This document shows, one piece after another, positions 1 through 10,341 of a stretch of DNA of 64,000 nucleotides; the stretch's first letter is position 1, and each line of letters starts with the position of its first letter. Source of the DNA: Escarpia spicata (taxonomy: Eukaryota > Annelida > Polychaeta > Sabellida > Siboglinidae); assembly GCA_963995525.1 (NCBI GenBank), contig OZ023214.1, positions 33,190,887 to 33,254,886 of the forward strand, read 5' to 3'. The position numbers and the translations under genes were made by a program. Below the pieces are notes generated by a model that did no database searches, was not told where the DNA came from, and worked only from the letters and a program-made list of their open reading frames with translations.

Positions 1-172
1 CATGTTTTCTCAACGTTCATATCTAACGTCCATTTGGTCAACAGTTCTTCTTTTGTAATTATTATGCTTACGTGATCTGGATAAGGTTTACCAAATAAAG
101 AGGTACTTGTTATTATTATCATTGTCCATCATTTCGTTACGATCAATCTGTAAACACAATCAGTCTCAGAAT
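1..172 (-). repeat. possible 3' LTR edge of Ty3/gypsy element A
   Basis: Read on the minus strand, this stretch follows the end of the pol remnant of element A. A purine-rich run that could be a polypurine tract lies at about 170-186, directly before a TG dinucleotide. This is the expected place for a 3' LTR, but the second LTR could not be found inside the window, so the call rests on position only. Confidence 0.25.
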
Positions 173-188
173 TTCCACTTTCCACTCA

Positions 189-1563
189 TTACTTGAAAAT
201 AAAGTCATTCAGGTACTGAGGCGGTCTTCTTTGACTGGGTTGTCTACGATCACCGATGTTCGGGTTGTCATGATCTGCAGCCTCGGGTTCTCTTCTTTCA
301 CGGGGTTGTCTACGATCACCAATGTTCAGTTTGGCATGATCGGCAGCCTCGGGTTGACCAACTTGTCTCACGAATGACACATTACTTGAAACAGAAAGAG
401 TCTGGAATATACTCCGACTCGGTGTCATTGTCTGTTTCATCTCGTGGAGTTATGTCTGGGGGAACATACTTCTTCACATGCGAACAGTTTCTCTTGTACT
501 GCACACCATCACGTGATTCAATCACTACCTGGTTACCGTGTTTACGCGTAACTGTGTACGGCACATGTTCGTATGCCGGGGTCAGTTTGTTCTGTTTCTT
601 CTGCTGTAGTAGAACTTTGTCACCCGGTTTAATGGTACTTTCCCGTGCACCTCTTCGGTCATCCGAATACTGTTTCCCTTCCATCTTCAATTTAGTGTCA
701 CGATCGCGTACACCCTCATCTGTCATGTTGCTGTTGGATTCGAAGGAAGGTAGTTTCGTGCGAATTTTTCGCCGGAACAACAATTCAGCCGGACTCACAC
801 CTGTAGTTGTGTGATTCGTGCTTCTGTAAGCGAGAAGATGTGTGTTGAGTTCTCTTCTCCAATCACGTCCTTCGACTTGTGCTGCTCTAACAGCCTTCAG
901 TAGAGTTCTGTTGGCACGCTCTACTTCTCCATTAGTCTGTGGCCATAGCGGAGTCACGGAACGATGCTTGATTCCATTGGTATGAAGAAATTCTTCAAAC
1001 TCTGCTGACACTGGGTTTGGCCCATTGTCAGTCGTCACGGACATAGGTAATCCGTGCGTCGCGAACATCGTTTCAAGACTCCCGATAAGCTTATCTGTCG
1101 TAGTAGACTTCAGTATCGCGACTTCCGGGTATCTACTGTAGTAATCAGTCACAACAAATATGTGTTCGCCATTTGGGAACGGTCCCATCAGATCAAGCGC
1201 CAAGTCTTGCCATGGACCATCTGGTAGTCTTGTAGGTTCTGGTTTTGACTGTGGTGTCACAACTTGACACGCATGACATGATCTTATGGCTCGTTCCACG
1301 GCCACATCAATTCCTGGCCGCCATACTTTTTCGCGTAGTCTACTCTTGATTTTTACTACTCTCTGATGTCCCTCATGTGCCAACTCTATGACACGTTTCC
1401 TCAGTGATTTGGGTATCACTATTCGTGTTTGACGTAGGACCATTTTCCCTACGACAGAAAGGTCATTTTTCATCCACTTGTAATCCCGGGGGCACGTTCG
1501 TGGGTCACCACTTTTCAGGAATTGTCTCACTGATTTCTGAATCAGCTGCTGATTCCCGTTCAA
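189..1563 (-). pseudogene. integrase and pol C-terminus of element A
   Basis: Integrase remnant of a Ty3/gypsy pol. Near the N-terminus a zinc-binding pattern is visible (H and H around AHEGH, then SCHAC). The catalytic core has D in LDLMGPFP, D in TTDNGPN and E in NGEVERAN, the usual D,D,35-E spacing. After the core the frame changes near position 382-440. The C-terminal tail then continues in another frame to 189, with two near-identical basic repeats (GDRRQP twice). This tail normally contacts DNA. Homology to gypsy integrases is clear. The frame change argues against function. Confidence 0.85.
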
Positions 1564-1689
1564 TTTCTCGCGCTATCAAAGCTTGAGGTACCGCGTTAGT
1601 TGCAACGACACCTTTGACACTTTGCATGGTTCATGTTTCACTTCGATAGGTAATTTGTTCACTTGTAGTCCCATGAAGCTACGGATTTC

Positions 1690-2370
1690 TTATGCATTTT
1701 CCGGTCGCTTTGCCTTCGTGATTGCTTCCACTTTGGAATCGTCTGGTGCAATTCCATGTCTCGACAGCACATGTCCCATGAACGTTAACTTGGACATGTA
1801 GAACTTTGATTTTTCTTTGTTCAGTGTGAGACCTCTCTTGCTTAGACGTTTGAGCACCGTTTCGAGTCTTCGTCGGTGTTCGGCTTCGTCCCTCCCATGG
1901 ATGATCAGATCATCAGAGATATTGTTGACTCCTTCACATCCTTGCAACACATGCTGGTGGTATCCTATTTTCAAGTCGATCTTGCTGAATACCGTGCTAT
2001 TGTTCATGTCCTCGAGGATTTCATCCACTGTTGGAATTGGATGTCGCTCTCGTTCTACTGCCGAATTTGCTTGTCTCATATCGACACATAGTCTGATCTC
2101 TCCCGACGGTTTTGGAACAACAACTATGGGAGACACCCAACGGGTTGGTCCAGTCGTTCGTTCGATTATGTCCATTTCCTCCAGCTCTCGGAGTTTGCTT
2201 TCCACTTTCTTCATCAACGCAAACGGGATTCTACGCGTTGGCTGTACAATCGGTTGTACATTCTCGTTTATGTGCAGATTCAACTGATAGTCTTTCAGTT
2301 TCCCGACTCCATCAAACAGCTTTTGGATATTTACGGAATATTTCCTCGGAACTTGTTTCGGTGTGACCAT
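1690..2370 (-). pseudogene. reverse transcriptase of element A, internally deleted
   Basis: Gypsy-type RT remnant. Early RT blocks are visible: WVSPIVVVPKPSGEIRLCVD, then PIPTVDEIL and FSKIDLKIGYHQ. The following block, which should carry the conserved phenylalanine-rich and template-contact region up to the catalytic aspartates, is missing. The frame resumes at NNISDDLIIHG, then FMGHVLSRHGI. About 35-40 residues seem lost without breaking the frame. RNase H does not follow. The product could not be an active polymerase. Confidence 0.8.
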
Positions 2371-2677
2371 CTACTTGATTCACTGTCTGGATCTTCACTA
2401 GGTCTAGTTCCGTTGCTGTCTGGTAGCTCAGAATGTTACCTGAATCGCCATGCACAACTAACACTGGTGCAGCTGTGTATTTGTGTCCAACTTCAATTTC
2501 GGCGATAAACTTCCCTCTTACATCTAATGCTTGCTTGCTTCCATATGCAAACACATTTGTCTTCTTTCTGGATAGCTTTGGACAACCAAGTTCTTGGTAC
2601 GTGTTTTCGTCTATGATATTTACACTCGCACCTGTATCGATCATGCAATGAACTGCTCTCTCATTCATGTCTTCCAC
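2371..2677 (-). pseudogene. retroviral-type aspartic protease of element A
   Basis: Single-domain protease of the pepsin/retropepsin clan, which would cleave Gag-Pol. The active-site motif is CMIDTGASVNII near the N-terminus. It runs on in the same frame into the spacer that precedes RT. It lies between the zinc-knuckle part of gag and RT, as expected for Ty3/gypsy. The domain itself shows no obvious break, but the element around it is dead. Confidence 0.75.
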
Positions 2678-3602
2678 ACTTTTGTTTCGTTTTGCACATC
2701 ACAGCAAAATTTCCTTTCATATTGCATTTTCGACATATTTCATTCTTTGCCGGGCAGTGAGGATCTCTAGCAAAATGATCAGGCTTCCCACATCTGTAGC
2801 ATGACGTAAAATGTTGATATCCACATTTTGACCTGCTTTGATATTTTGATCTGGTCCCTTTCTTCGTACCGTTGCCGTTCCTGCTATGGCAACCACCACT
2901 GCATGACACTTTGTTTACTTCTTGCGGCATCAGCACATTTCCCTTCTCCATTTTTCTGGCGTGCATATCTGCTGCTTCCTCTGCTCTAGCAATATCTTGA
3001 GCCTTTTGTAATGTCAGGTCTCTCTCGCAATAGTTTGTGACGCAAACGATGCGATTTGCACGATTCGATAAGTTGATCTCGTATCATGTTGTCTCCCTCG
3101 GATCCGAATTCACATGTTTTCGTCTGCTGTTTTAGCCTTGTTACGAACTGGTCTGTCGTTTCATTGTCTATCTGTCTGGCTTGACGGAACACGTGTCTTT
3201 CGACAGGAATGTTGACTATTGGCGTGAAATAAGTTGTCAATGTTGTTATTGCGTGTTCGTAGTCATCGTCACCACCAACCTTTTCCATCGTGAAGAAAAT
3301 CTCTTGGACTTCTGGTCCTGCATGATGTAACAGCATCACCCGCTTTTGTTTCATATCTGTTACCCCTTTCGCTGTCACGTACAGTTCAAAACTGCGACGC
3401 CACTGCGTCCATTTTATTCCGAGTTGGGTCGGATCGCTTTTTGTATCAAACATCGGAATACTTGCGATTTCCAGCATTTCTGCCATTCTCGTTTCATTTT
3501 ATCGTTCAACTGAGTGTTCATTTGTAGTTTTACTCGTCGCCAATGTAATGTATTCAATTGTATCGTATCTAAACGAGACGCACACAAACGAGTGCTTTCC
3601 AA
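2661..3602 (-). pseudogene. gag and zinc knuckles of element A
   Basis: Capsid-like part in 2986-3486, with a WTQWRRSFELY block typical of metazoan gypsy Gag and a later VERHVFRQARQ block. A frame change then leads to two CCHC knuckles. The first is intact in pattern (CYRCG, H, C). In the second the histidine is replaced by asparagine (CRKCNMKGNFAVMC), so it should not bind zinc normally. The N-terminus near 3,500-3,600 is unclear. Confidence 0.75.
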
Positions 3603-3642
3603 TTTTAACTCTTTATTTCTACTCCTCGCTTCCGCCCAGGGA

Positions 3643-3903
3643 TCAGGCCTTAATTACATGAGGAGGGGAGCGGTCTTTAACAGTAGACACCACAGGCACC
3701 AGTGTGACAAAGCAACTAAACAAGTAGAGATGAAACTTCTTCACTCCTTGTATTATCGCCAAGGCCTTCTGTTCGATCTGCGAGTAATTTTTCGCGGCTT
3801 TGCTCAGTGTTCGCGAAGCGAATGCTATGGGCTTCTCTGGTCCATCCTTCATTTTGTAGCTACTGACTGCGCCAATACCATACAGGCTCGCATTGGTAGC
3901 CAA
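3643..3903 (-). pseudogene. RNase H fragment of element B
   Basis: The fragment carries the typical gypsy RNase H start (NASLYGIGAV), then PIAFASRTLSKAAKNYSQIE and EQKALAII, with the conserved E. The first catalytic aspartate lies at or beyond the upstream break. The stretch from 3,904 to 4,218 between this and RT holds shifted pieces, including a second copy of a 45-base RT segment (see the local duplication entry). Confidence 0.75.
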
Positions 3904-4066
3904 TATTAGCTTTTTTCTCTGGTCGTAGTGCGTGAGGATGGTGCAACTAGACAGTACTTTTTTGTACTGAGTGAATGCTACCTCACATTCCTCATCCCAG
4001 GACCACTTGACCCCTGCCTGAAGACGTCCGAAGAGAGGCTACAGCATCGAGGACAAGTTGGCCATG

Positions 4067-4290
4067 AACTTCGCGTAATATTGGACTAGACCAAGGAAAC
4101 TCTACAACTCCGTCAAATTGGGTAGCCAAATCCAGCCCATTTTGGCTTTTTTTTACATGAAAACCCTTTGATCTTTGGATCATTTAGGTGATCCATCTTC
4201 ACACCTATACTACTGCCGTCATCGTAGGTACGCCAGTCGTTCAACTAGACCAAGGAAACTCTGTAACTCCATAAAATTGGGTGGCCTTGG
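4067..4290. repeat. local duplication inside element B
   Basis: A segment starting with ACTAGACCAAGGAAACTCT occurs at about 4,084 and again at about 4,244, with a few differences. Both copies lie in the RT-RNase H spacer of element B. It looks like a small tandem duplication that followed the death of the element. Confidence 0.6.
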
Positions 4291-4980
4291 TGCATTTCTG
4301 ATAGCTACAACCTTATCCTGCACAGGCTCAATGCCCTCAGCATTCACGATGTGGCCCAAGTACTGCACCTTCCACTTCAGAAACCTGCACTTAGCTTTGT
4401 TCAACTTCACCCTGTTTTGGTCTAGCACCAGATTCAGTGTTTTTAGATGATCGGCCTCATCTTCACCCACAACGAGAATGTCATTTATGAAGCAGATCAC
4501 ATTTTTAATGCCACTCAAGATTTTGTCCATAGTCGCTTGAAAAATGGACGGTGACGTCTTCACGCCATATTCTAGCCTGCGCATTCTGTCCAATCCCTTG
4601 TGGGTGTTGATTGTCAGCAGAGAAATCGACTCCTCGCACACTTCCATCTGACTGAAGGCCCACTCAAGTCAAGAACCGAAATACACCTTAGGCGTCTTGT
4701 TTGTCTGAGCCAATTTGTTGAACAAATCCTGCGTTGTAGGAAGCGGATATTTGGCATATTCGATTGCTGCGTTCAACAACTTGAAATCGCCACAAATCCG
4801 CATCGACATCTTGTCGTTTTTCATTTTTGGAACGTTGGCTGTGGGGCTTTAAATTGCCCATTCACTAGACTCAACACGATAGAGAACGCTCGAGTTCACT
4901 CTCCACGACTTCTCGCGTGGAATAAGGCACCGGACGCGCGTTCTGGAAAACTGGCCTTTGATCTGGTTTCACTTTAAGAG
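4219..4980 (-). pseudogene. reverse transcriptase of element B, catalytic site altered
   Basis: The 3' half is readable as one frame: YGVKTSPSIFQATMDKIL, then CFINDILVVGEDEADH, then YLGHIVNAEGI. Family members carry YxDD or FxDD at the catalytic position. Here it reads FIND, so one of the two aspartates is lost. The 5' half (about 4,650-4,980) is only recoverable in other frames. The copy is inactive. Confidence 0.75.
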
Positions 4981-5126
4981 CTGCAGTGTTACTTTACAGT
5001 AGCCCTTAATCCCCTCATATGACTCGTTCAACAAATTCCCGTAATCAATCAACAACTGGTCTACCTGTGTAGCGATCTGGGGATTGATACTGAAAATTGC
5101 ACCCCAGTCAACCAGTGGTATCTACT

Positions 5127-5393
5127 TTAACCAACCCCGTCCATCAATGCTGGTCGTGACCCTTTCGCCACAAACGTATGCAATGAATGTTTGTTACCAC
5201 GATATCTGACAGGCACACACACTTTATCTGCCAATGGGATTAGTTCTCCGGTGTATGACCTTAGCTTCAGACCGGTTTGTTCTAGTGGAAAGCTATGCAA
5301 GACATTTGTGCACACATTCTCCGGTAAAATAGACACCGCCGCCCCAGTATCGACAAGCATTAACACATTGTGTCCATTTAACTCCATGTCCAC
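5127..5393 (-). pseudogene. aspartic protease of element B
   Basis: The active-site motif MLVDTGAAVSILP is visible, followed by the LKLRSYTGELI block common in gypsy proteases of invertebrates. It lies between the gag zinc knuckle and RT on the minus strand. The domain is short but complete in its first half. Stops separate it from RT. Confidence 0.7.
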
Positions 5394-5539
5394 GTGTATG
5401 CCTCTCTTAAACTCGCTGTGTACACTCCATGTAGACCTAGGTCACTTTGACTGCTATAAACACCAGTGGCCTCATCAACATCATCATCAACATGAGAAAC
5501 TTCTCTGCCTGCACTGGCCTTTTGACTTGCACATGTTTG

Positions 5540-6350
5540 CTAGATGACCAATTTTACCACCCAAGTAACATTTTTTATTAATGAATTTGCATTTAGCAGC
5601 AGAGTGGTGTCTGCCGCATCGGAAGCACTCTCGGTCGGCCGGCCGGCACCATCGTCTGCTTCTGTCTTGATGTCCCCCGACTAGTCACGTGATGCACCGC
5701 TGCCGTCGCCGATTGGGTATCTTCGGGCTTTTCATTGAACTCGGCCGAGCTCTTCACGGCCATTTCCTCGGCGATCGCCGTCTGATAAGCCTCATTGAAG
5801 GTTAGCGAATTGTCTCTGAGCATTAACTTCGCTTGTACCGCCGTCAAGTTCAGGCCCTTTACGAACATGTTTCCCAGAGCCTCATCTTGATAATCACGTG
5901 GGTATTCACATTCACCGCATAACTGGAGCAACGCCAGCGCAAACTGCGCCACTGACTCTGAAGGCCTACGCAGTCTGTTCATGAATTGTTTTTCAGGCCT
6001 ATGATTGTTAGTTGCTGTTTGTAAACCGTGGTCGCCGCACAAATTACCGCATCGTAGTCCGCATTTGCCGGTGTCTCCAGCTTCAGTTGCATCTTCAACT
6101 TTGCGTAGCATTCAGCGCCAACGTTTGACAGGAAAATGCTTTTTCTTACATCTGCGGATACGCCGTTACTGATCACGAAGAACTCGTACCGTTCAACGGA
6201 GTTTTCGAACCCCTCCTTCTCTTCCACATACGGCTCGAAGCGGGCGTTCTTCCCCGGCTTGCTTAAGTTCGTTTCCTCGTCGCCAGTGTTATGTATTATG
6301 GAGTTTGCATGTTTAGGGAGACATATTACGATTAGTAAGTTAATCAACAA
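5540..6350 (-). pseudogene. gag of element B
   Basis: Two overlapping frames (5979-6350 and 5593-6111) together cover a gypsy Gag with the FMNRLRRPSESVAQFALAL block. A CCHC-like cysteine cluster follows at about 5,540-5,640 (CFRCGRHH, then KIGHLANMC). At least one frame change separates the capsid halves. The start is uncertain. Confidence 0.7.
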
Positions 6351-6354
6351 TTAG

Positions 6355-6837
6355 TTGGCGGTATCCCAGAGTGCCTCTGGTGTGTATTGCAGAAACGGTA
6401 CAAAACACGGACGGACACTTTCAGCTAGTAACGTCTACTAGGTACCCGTTACATCAATATACAATAACTTGCATCATAAACATGTGATGTACTTAACGTT
6501 TTGGTTATGGCTTTTCTGTTGTAGGATAACAAAGCGATGGGATTTGTGGGAAAACACATGTTGTTTGATGTCGAATTGCAGAAAGTAGTGTCTACGCATG
6601 GTTTTGCAGACTACATTTGGACTGGCAGACTTTTACAATCTTCTCATTGAATGCGCAACACCATTTGTGCAGATTTTAGCATAATATTTACATAATAAGT
6701 TGTTTTATAGCATATTATCCAGTTCTTAGAACTGCTCAAAGCATTTACACTTTACTCCCTGACAGACCTATTCAATCAAACACCATCTCAACGTATTTTG
6801 AAAGTATTCAGCCACGCTACAATTAATGTGTGAATAT
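6355..6837. other. intergenic, no gene seen
   Basis: AT-rich sequence upstream of element B. No coding signal, RNA gene or repeat was recognised. It could include the remnant 5' LTR of element B, but no second copy is present to prove it. Confidence 0.4.
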
Positions 6838-6995
6838 TATGTGTACACCAATATATATCCACCACTGTTTGTAGGTAGATACTCATTCATACAGCTGAGT
6901 GAACTGGACATGGCTGCACCGGATTCAATTCCGGGTTTTATTGATTTTGAGTCCAATTCTTGCGCCACTGGGCCCGTATTCTCGAAGAAACAGAT
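6838..6995 (-). mobile_element. SINE fragment, same family as the one at 60.5 kb
   Basis: Read on the minus strand it shares a block with the SINE at 60,536-60,872: a Pol III B-box-like GGAATTGAATCC, then CAGCTGTATGAATGAGTA, then CAGTGGTGGATAT. The opposite orientation and divergence indicate an independent old insertion. The 5' A box is not clear here. Confidence 0.65.
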
Positions 6996-7069
6996 TTCGT
7001 ACGTACGAAGCTGCGCAAATATGGAAGATGCAATTTTTTGGGAAAATTGAAAAACGTAATGACATCATA

Positions 7070-7220
7070 CAGTAAACCGTGGTTATAACGAATTGTTCGG
7101 CAGTTCGTCACATCTTAAATTCGTCACATCTGAAATGTACATTTTTTTAATGGGACCAATTCATTTATTCAATACAAGGGACATTCTTTTAAACGAATTT
7201 GTTATATCTTAAGTTTACTG
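7070..7220. mobile_element. short MITE with TA target duplication
   Basis: Terminal inverted repeats begin CAGTAAAC at the left and end GTTTACTG at the right, flanked on both sides by TA. The inner ends contain TTATAACGAA and TTTGTTATATCTT, a composition common in mariner/pogo-type non-autonomous elements of invertebrates. It has no coding capacity at 151 bp. Confidence 0.65.
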
Positions 7221-7330
7221 TATATGCACTCTTTTAACACCAAAAGTGTGTCAACAATATAGGTATACTCACATTATATTTATAAATGTAATTTTTTAGA
7301 CACAAAAGTAGCTGTAGTGAAACATGTACA

Positions 7331-7476
7331 TTATATATATATATATATACATATAATTATATATATACACATATACGTATACATATAATATGTGTATATA
7401 TGTATATAATATATACATATATATATATATATATACAGGGTGTATGTGTGTATATATATACATATATATATATATA

Positions 7477-7522
<46 letters not shown>
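7331..7522. repeat. AT dinucleotide microsatellite
   Basis: Long runs of TA interrupted by ATAC, ATGT and GTGT units. Apparent reading frames through it are low-complexity and not genes. Confidence 0.95.
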
Positions 7523-7525
<3 letters not shown>

Positions 7526-8138
7526 TGTTACATGTTCGTTTTTGATATAATTGTCAATGCTTGAATAAATGATGCAATAATCACGTGTTGTCGATATAAT
7601 ATCGGTGCATTCGATGTAACATTTCCGAAGCAGCACATCTCTGAAAGTGGGACCCAAGTTTAGATACCCATTAAGTTTTATGCAGATGTGGTGGAACAAC
7701 ATCATTTATATATGAAATTGGCAAAAACCACAATATATTTATTGTATTACTAGTTTGCAACTATCCGCACATCTGTTTCCCATGGTAATATTTATTGTAT
7801 TACTGTATCCAGGTTTAAAATATTTTTTTATCTAAATAAATAATGTCCTTTTCTTTTGGAATATACAGAGTGTCATGCCATCGTATTCACGTATGTAATA
7901 CTATGGTATTTTTTTTATATAAATGGTGGTTTCTAGTTTAGTTAAAAGTTAAAGATAAATAAATAATAATTGTATAGCACGCTGTCAATCTATAAATTAC
8001 TGCGGTGAATTACCAATCGGTTCCGCTTATTGCCTGGTCTCGCTTGTTTAATTTTTATTAAGGAATGTTGCCTTGATTAGCAGCGTGGGCGCGGCGGCCA
8101 CTTTCAAAGACGGTATTGATGTGATTACAGCAGTCAAT
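7523..8138. other. intergenic, no gene seen
   Basis: AT-rich sequence. Two short motifs of the form ATATTTATTGTATTACT recur at about 7,733 and 7,788. Nothing else was recognised. Confidence 0.4.
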
Positions 8139-8222
8139 AAAGGGAGGAGGGAGGCAGGGAGGCAGGGGGGCAGGGGGCAGAGGGACAGGTGGACAGGGGG
8201 CAGGGAAGCAGGGAGGCAGCAG
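8139..8222. repeat. G-rich GGCAGG minisatellite
   Basis: Imperfect repeats of GGGAGGCAGG and GGGCAGG. Runs of G on this strand could allow a G-quadruplex. Proline- and leucine-rich frames on the other strand are repeat artefacts. Confidence 0.8.
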
Positions 8223-8699
8223 AGACAGATTGCCAGTTGATTGGTTGTGGCTCCAGCTATCGTACCCGCATCTGGCCACTGACATAACAATATAATTGAG
8301 GTCTATGCAACTGCTTGCAAGAACCAAATCCGCCAGAATTACATAATATTCTATATAGGTAGTCTTACAGATCCTTTGTTGTGTCTAGATGTCAACCGGC
8401 CCAAACCACGAACGGATTTCCTGCCTTATCATTATTATTTATAAATTTACTACACCATAATTGTTTACTAATTTGCAAACATGTTGTTTCATTTTATTAC
8501 GTCATTACGTACAATTACCACCTTCATGAATTGCACACATGACTTGATTTTGACTAGTGACTTGTTTTGATTTGTTTGTTCTATTTGTTTCTACCAATAT
8601 TTTAAAAATATTAAATTTAATTACTGTGGAGTATACCAAAAATCTCAGATGTCATGAAGATTCCGGTAATTTGGGCCGCGAAAAAAATATTAAAAACAA

Positions 8700-9110
8700 C
8701 CCCTTCACCGTGTTCCGATGTCATCATCGTCAGTCAAGAGCCGAGACAAGACAGTGGCTGTAACCTGCAGTAGCTATACTGTAGACATGTTCATCGGTTT
8801 GACAGCATGGATAATTTTGACAGGTAGGAATGATACAAATGTATGTCAATATTATACCTACCAACTGTCCAGAAATATCCGGGAGTCTCCCTGTTTCGGG
8901 GTATATCTTCCGGAATACAAGCAAATCTTCCAGATTTTCGCTTCAAATCTCCCGTCTTCTGATGTCATCACCCGATCGAGACACCGCGACACCACGGGGA
9001 GCGTGCTGAGACGTGCTGAACTGCAGTTCCGGCGATAAATCTCCAACAGTACCCCCTACATCGTCTTCCGATAAGTCTGCGCGACACGGGAAACGTGCTG
9101 AGCCGCTGAT
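8700..9110. repeat. dispersed repeat family, several partial copies
   Basis: A block containing TTCCGATGTCATCA or TTCTGATGTCATCA, followed by a CGAGAC or GAGCCGAGAC stretch, occurs near 8,713, 8,958 and 9,063. It recurs near 13,070 and 13,165. No coding capacity is visible. It may be part of an unrecognised transposon or LTR. Confidence 0.5.
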
Positions 9111-9261
9111 GAATCTCCCGGAGTTAAAAATAAAGATGGCAGGTATACAATATCTTTCTAATGTGCAATAATTTTGTTAGTGAAATGCTATGAAAAAATG
9201 CTAATTAATCACAATAAAAACATCTTAACTGTGACAATGTGCACATTTTACGAGAGTCATT

Positions 9262-9580
9262 TGAGGCAAGAGACAACATCTTTTGTGAGAGTCAACACAT
9301 ACAAAACATAAATGAAACATACCGTGACCGTCAACAGAGTCAAAATACAACTTTTTTTAAAGTCAGCGGATACAAAGCATAACATTTTGTGAATATTAGC
9401 AGAAACAAAACAAATTTGTGTAAAAACAGACAAAACGTAACATTTTGTGACTGTCAGCAGAGACAAAACGTAACGTCTTTTGACAGTTACCAGAGACAAA
9501 ACATGACATTGTGACAGCTCGCAGCTCTAGACAACACATATTATTATGAAGTCAGCAGAGCCAACACGTAACTTCTGTTG
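9262..9580. repeat. degenerate minisatellite, about 45-bp unit
   Basis: Recurring ACAAAACGTAACATTTTGTG and GTCAGCAGAGAC blocks, spaced by about 40-48 bases, with many substitutions. Six to seven units can be made out. It is an old array judging by divergence. Confidence 0.6.
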
Positions 9581-9984
9581 TACATGACAAAAGCAGCATG
9601 ACAAAAGCAATGCATGATGCGACGCGATGCAACGTGCCTCTATGCGACGGTGATGCGACTCGTCTCGACCGCCAACCCGTCGGCTATCGACGTAAATCAA
9701 TCGTAGGCTACGTAAACGTTTGACAGTAATGTGACCTGCTCTTATGATTCCATGGACAACATGTTCCACGAGTTCCCCAAATAGACCCGGGTGCATAGCG
9801 ATGGAAATGTGCGCAGCTGTGCTTATTTTCGATCTTCTAAACAAGCAATCCAGATGTGGTAGTTCACTCCCCCTTGTAGAACGTTAAGGGAGATATGGGT
9901 CTATAAACGAACAGACAGACAGGTAGAGAATCGTGTTTAAAAAAATTAATATAGATATGATGTAAAAGTTCAAAGGTTACTCAC
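9581..9984. other. no gene recognised
   Basis: A minus-strand frame of about 105 residues (9,527-9,844) is open but matches nothing I recognise. It is rich in H and R, in keeping with GC-rich repeat DNA. Otherwise this is intron or intergenic sequence downstream of the GALC exon. Confidence 0.35.
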
Positions 9985-10102
9985 TCTGCCCCAGCAGCCC
10001 GTCCCAATGTTATCATTGAATGCACTGTAGTCTTCATACGACCAGAAGGTCTTGTTGGTTTGTACAGATGCATTGGTTGTTACAGTACCAGGATAGTCTA
10101 CT
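9985..10102 (-). CDS. GALC: galactocerebrosidase (GALC) exon with the active-site glutamate
   Basis: One exon of a GH59 galactosylceramidase, the lysosomal enzyme that removes galactose from galactosylceramide. The encoded run contains DYPGT, then FWSYEDYSAFND and GTGCWGR. In vertebrate GALC the equivalent region reads YPGT, LWSSEDFST and GAGCWGR, and the E of SED is the catalytic nucleophile. Here it is the E of YEDYS. The acceptor is TTTACATTTCAG and the donor AGA/GTGAGT. It enters in phase 2 and leaves in phase 0. No other GALC exon was found. Neighbouring sequence is LINE on the upstream side and repeats and Ty3/gypsy on the downstream side, so flanking exons must lie beyond the window or have been lost. 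Confidence 0.8.
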
Positions 10103-10131
10103 CTGAAATGTAAAATATTAACAATAATCAC

Positions 10132-10173
10132 ATGTGTGTGTGTGTGTGTGTGTGTGTGCGTGCGTGTGTTTGT

Positions 10174-10228
<55 letters not shown>

Positions 10229-10330
10229 TGTGCATGGGCGCATGTATACTCGTACACACCCATGTGTGTGCGTGCGTGCGCGAGTGCGTGTATGCGTGTG
10301 TGTGCGTTCTTACACATGTACGCACCCATT
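10132..10330. repeat. TG dinucleotide microsatellite
   Basis: A long TG run to about 10,230, then mixed TG/CG/CA sequence to about 10,330. Cysteine-valine and threonine-histidine frames through it are artefacts. It abuts the broken end of the LINE endonuclease. Confidence 0.95.
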
Positions 10331-10341
10331 CAAACACCAAC

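Larger units (their letters stand above)
189..3602 (-). mobile_element. Ty3/gypsy LTR retrotransposon A, decayed
   Basis: Minus-strand order is gag, zinc knuckles, aspartic protease, reverse transcriptase, integrase, the normal Ty3/gypsy order with integrase last. The copy is dead. Gag is shifted, the RT lacks its central catalytic stretch, and RNase H is missing between RT and integrase. It lies head to tail with element B, whose remnant starts within 50 bases upstream. The integrase is the best preserved part, so the losses probably occurred as discrete deletions rather than by uniform drift. Confidence 0.85.
3643..6350 (-). mobile_element. Ty3/gypsy LTR retrotransposon B, decayed
   Basis: Minus-strand order is gag, zinc knuckle, protease, RT, RNase H. 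The integrase is absent and the remnant stops where element A begins, so B is truncated at its 3' side. Its proteins differ clearly from those of A, so this is a second family and not a duplication. Several stops and frame changes interrupt every domain. No LTR could be recognised. Confidence 0.8.

Noticed and set aside
189..6350. Elements A and B as one retrotransposon
   Set aside because: Each has its own gag, protease and RT with clearly different sequences. They are adjacent, not parts of one copy.
9527..9844. A 105-residue minus-strand frame as a gene
   Set aside because: No recognised motif, no codon or splice evidence, and surrounding DNA is repeat-rich.
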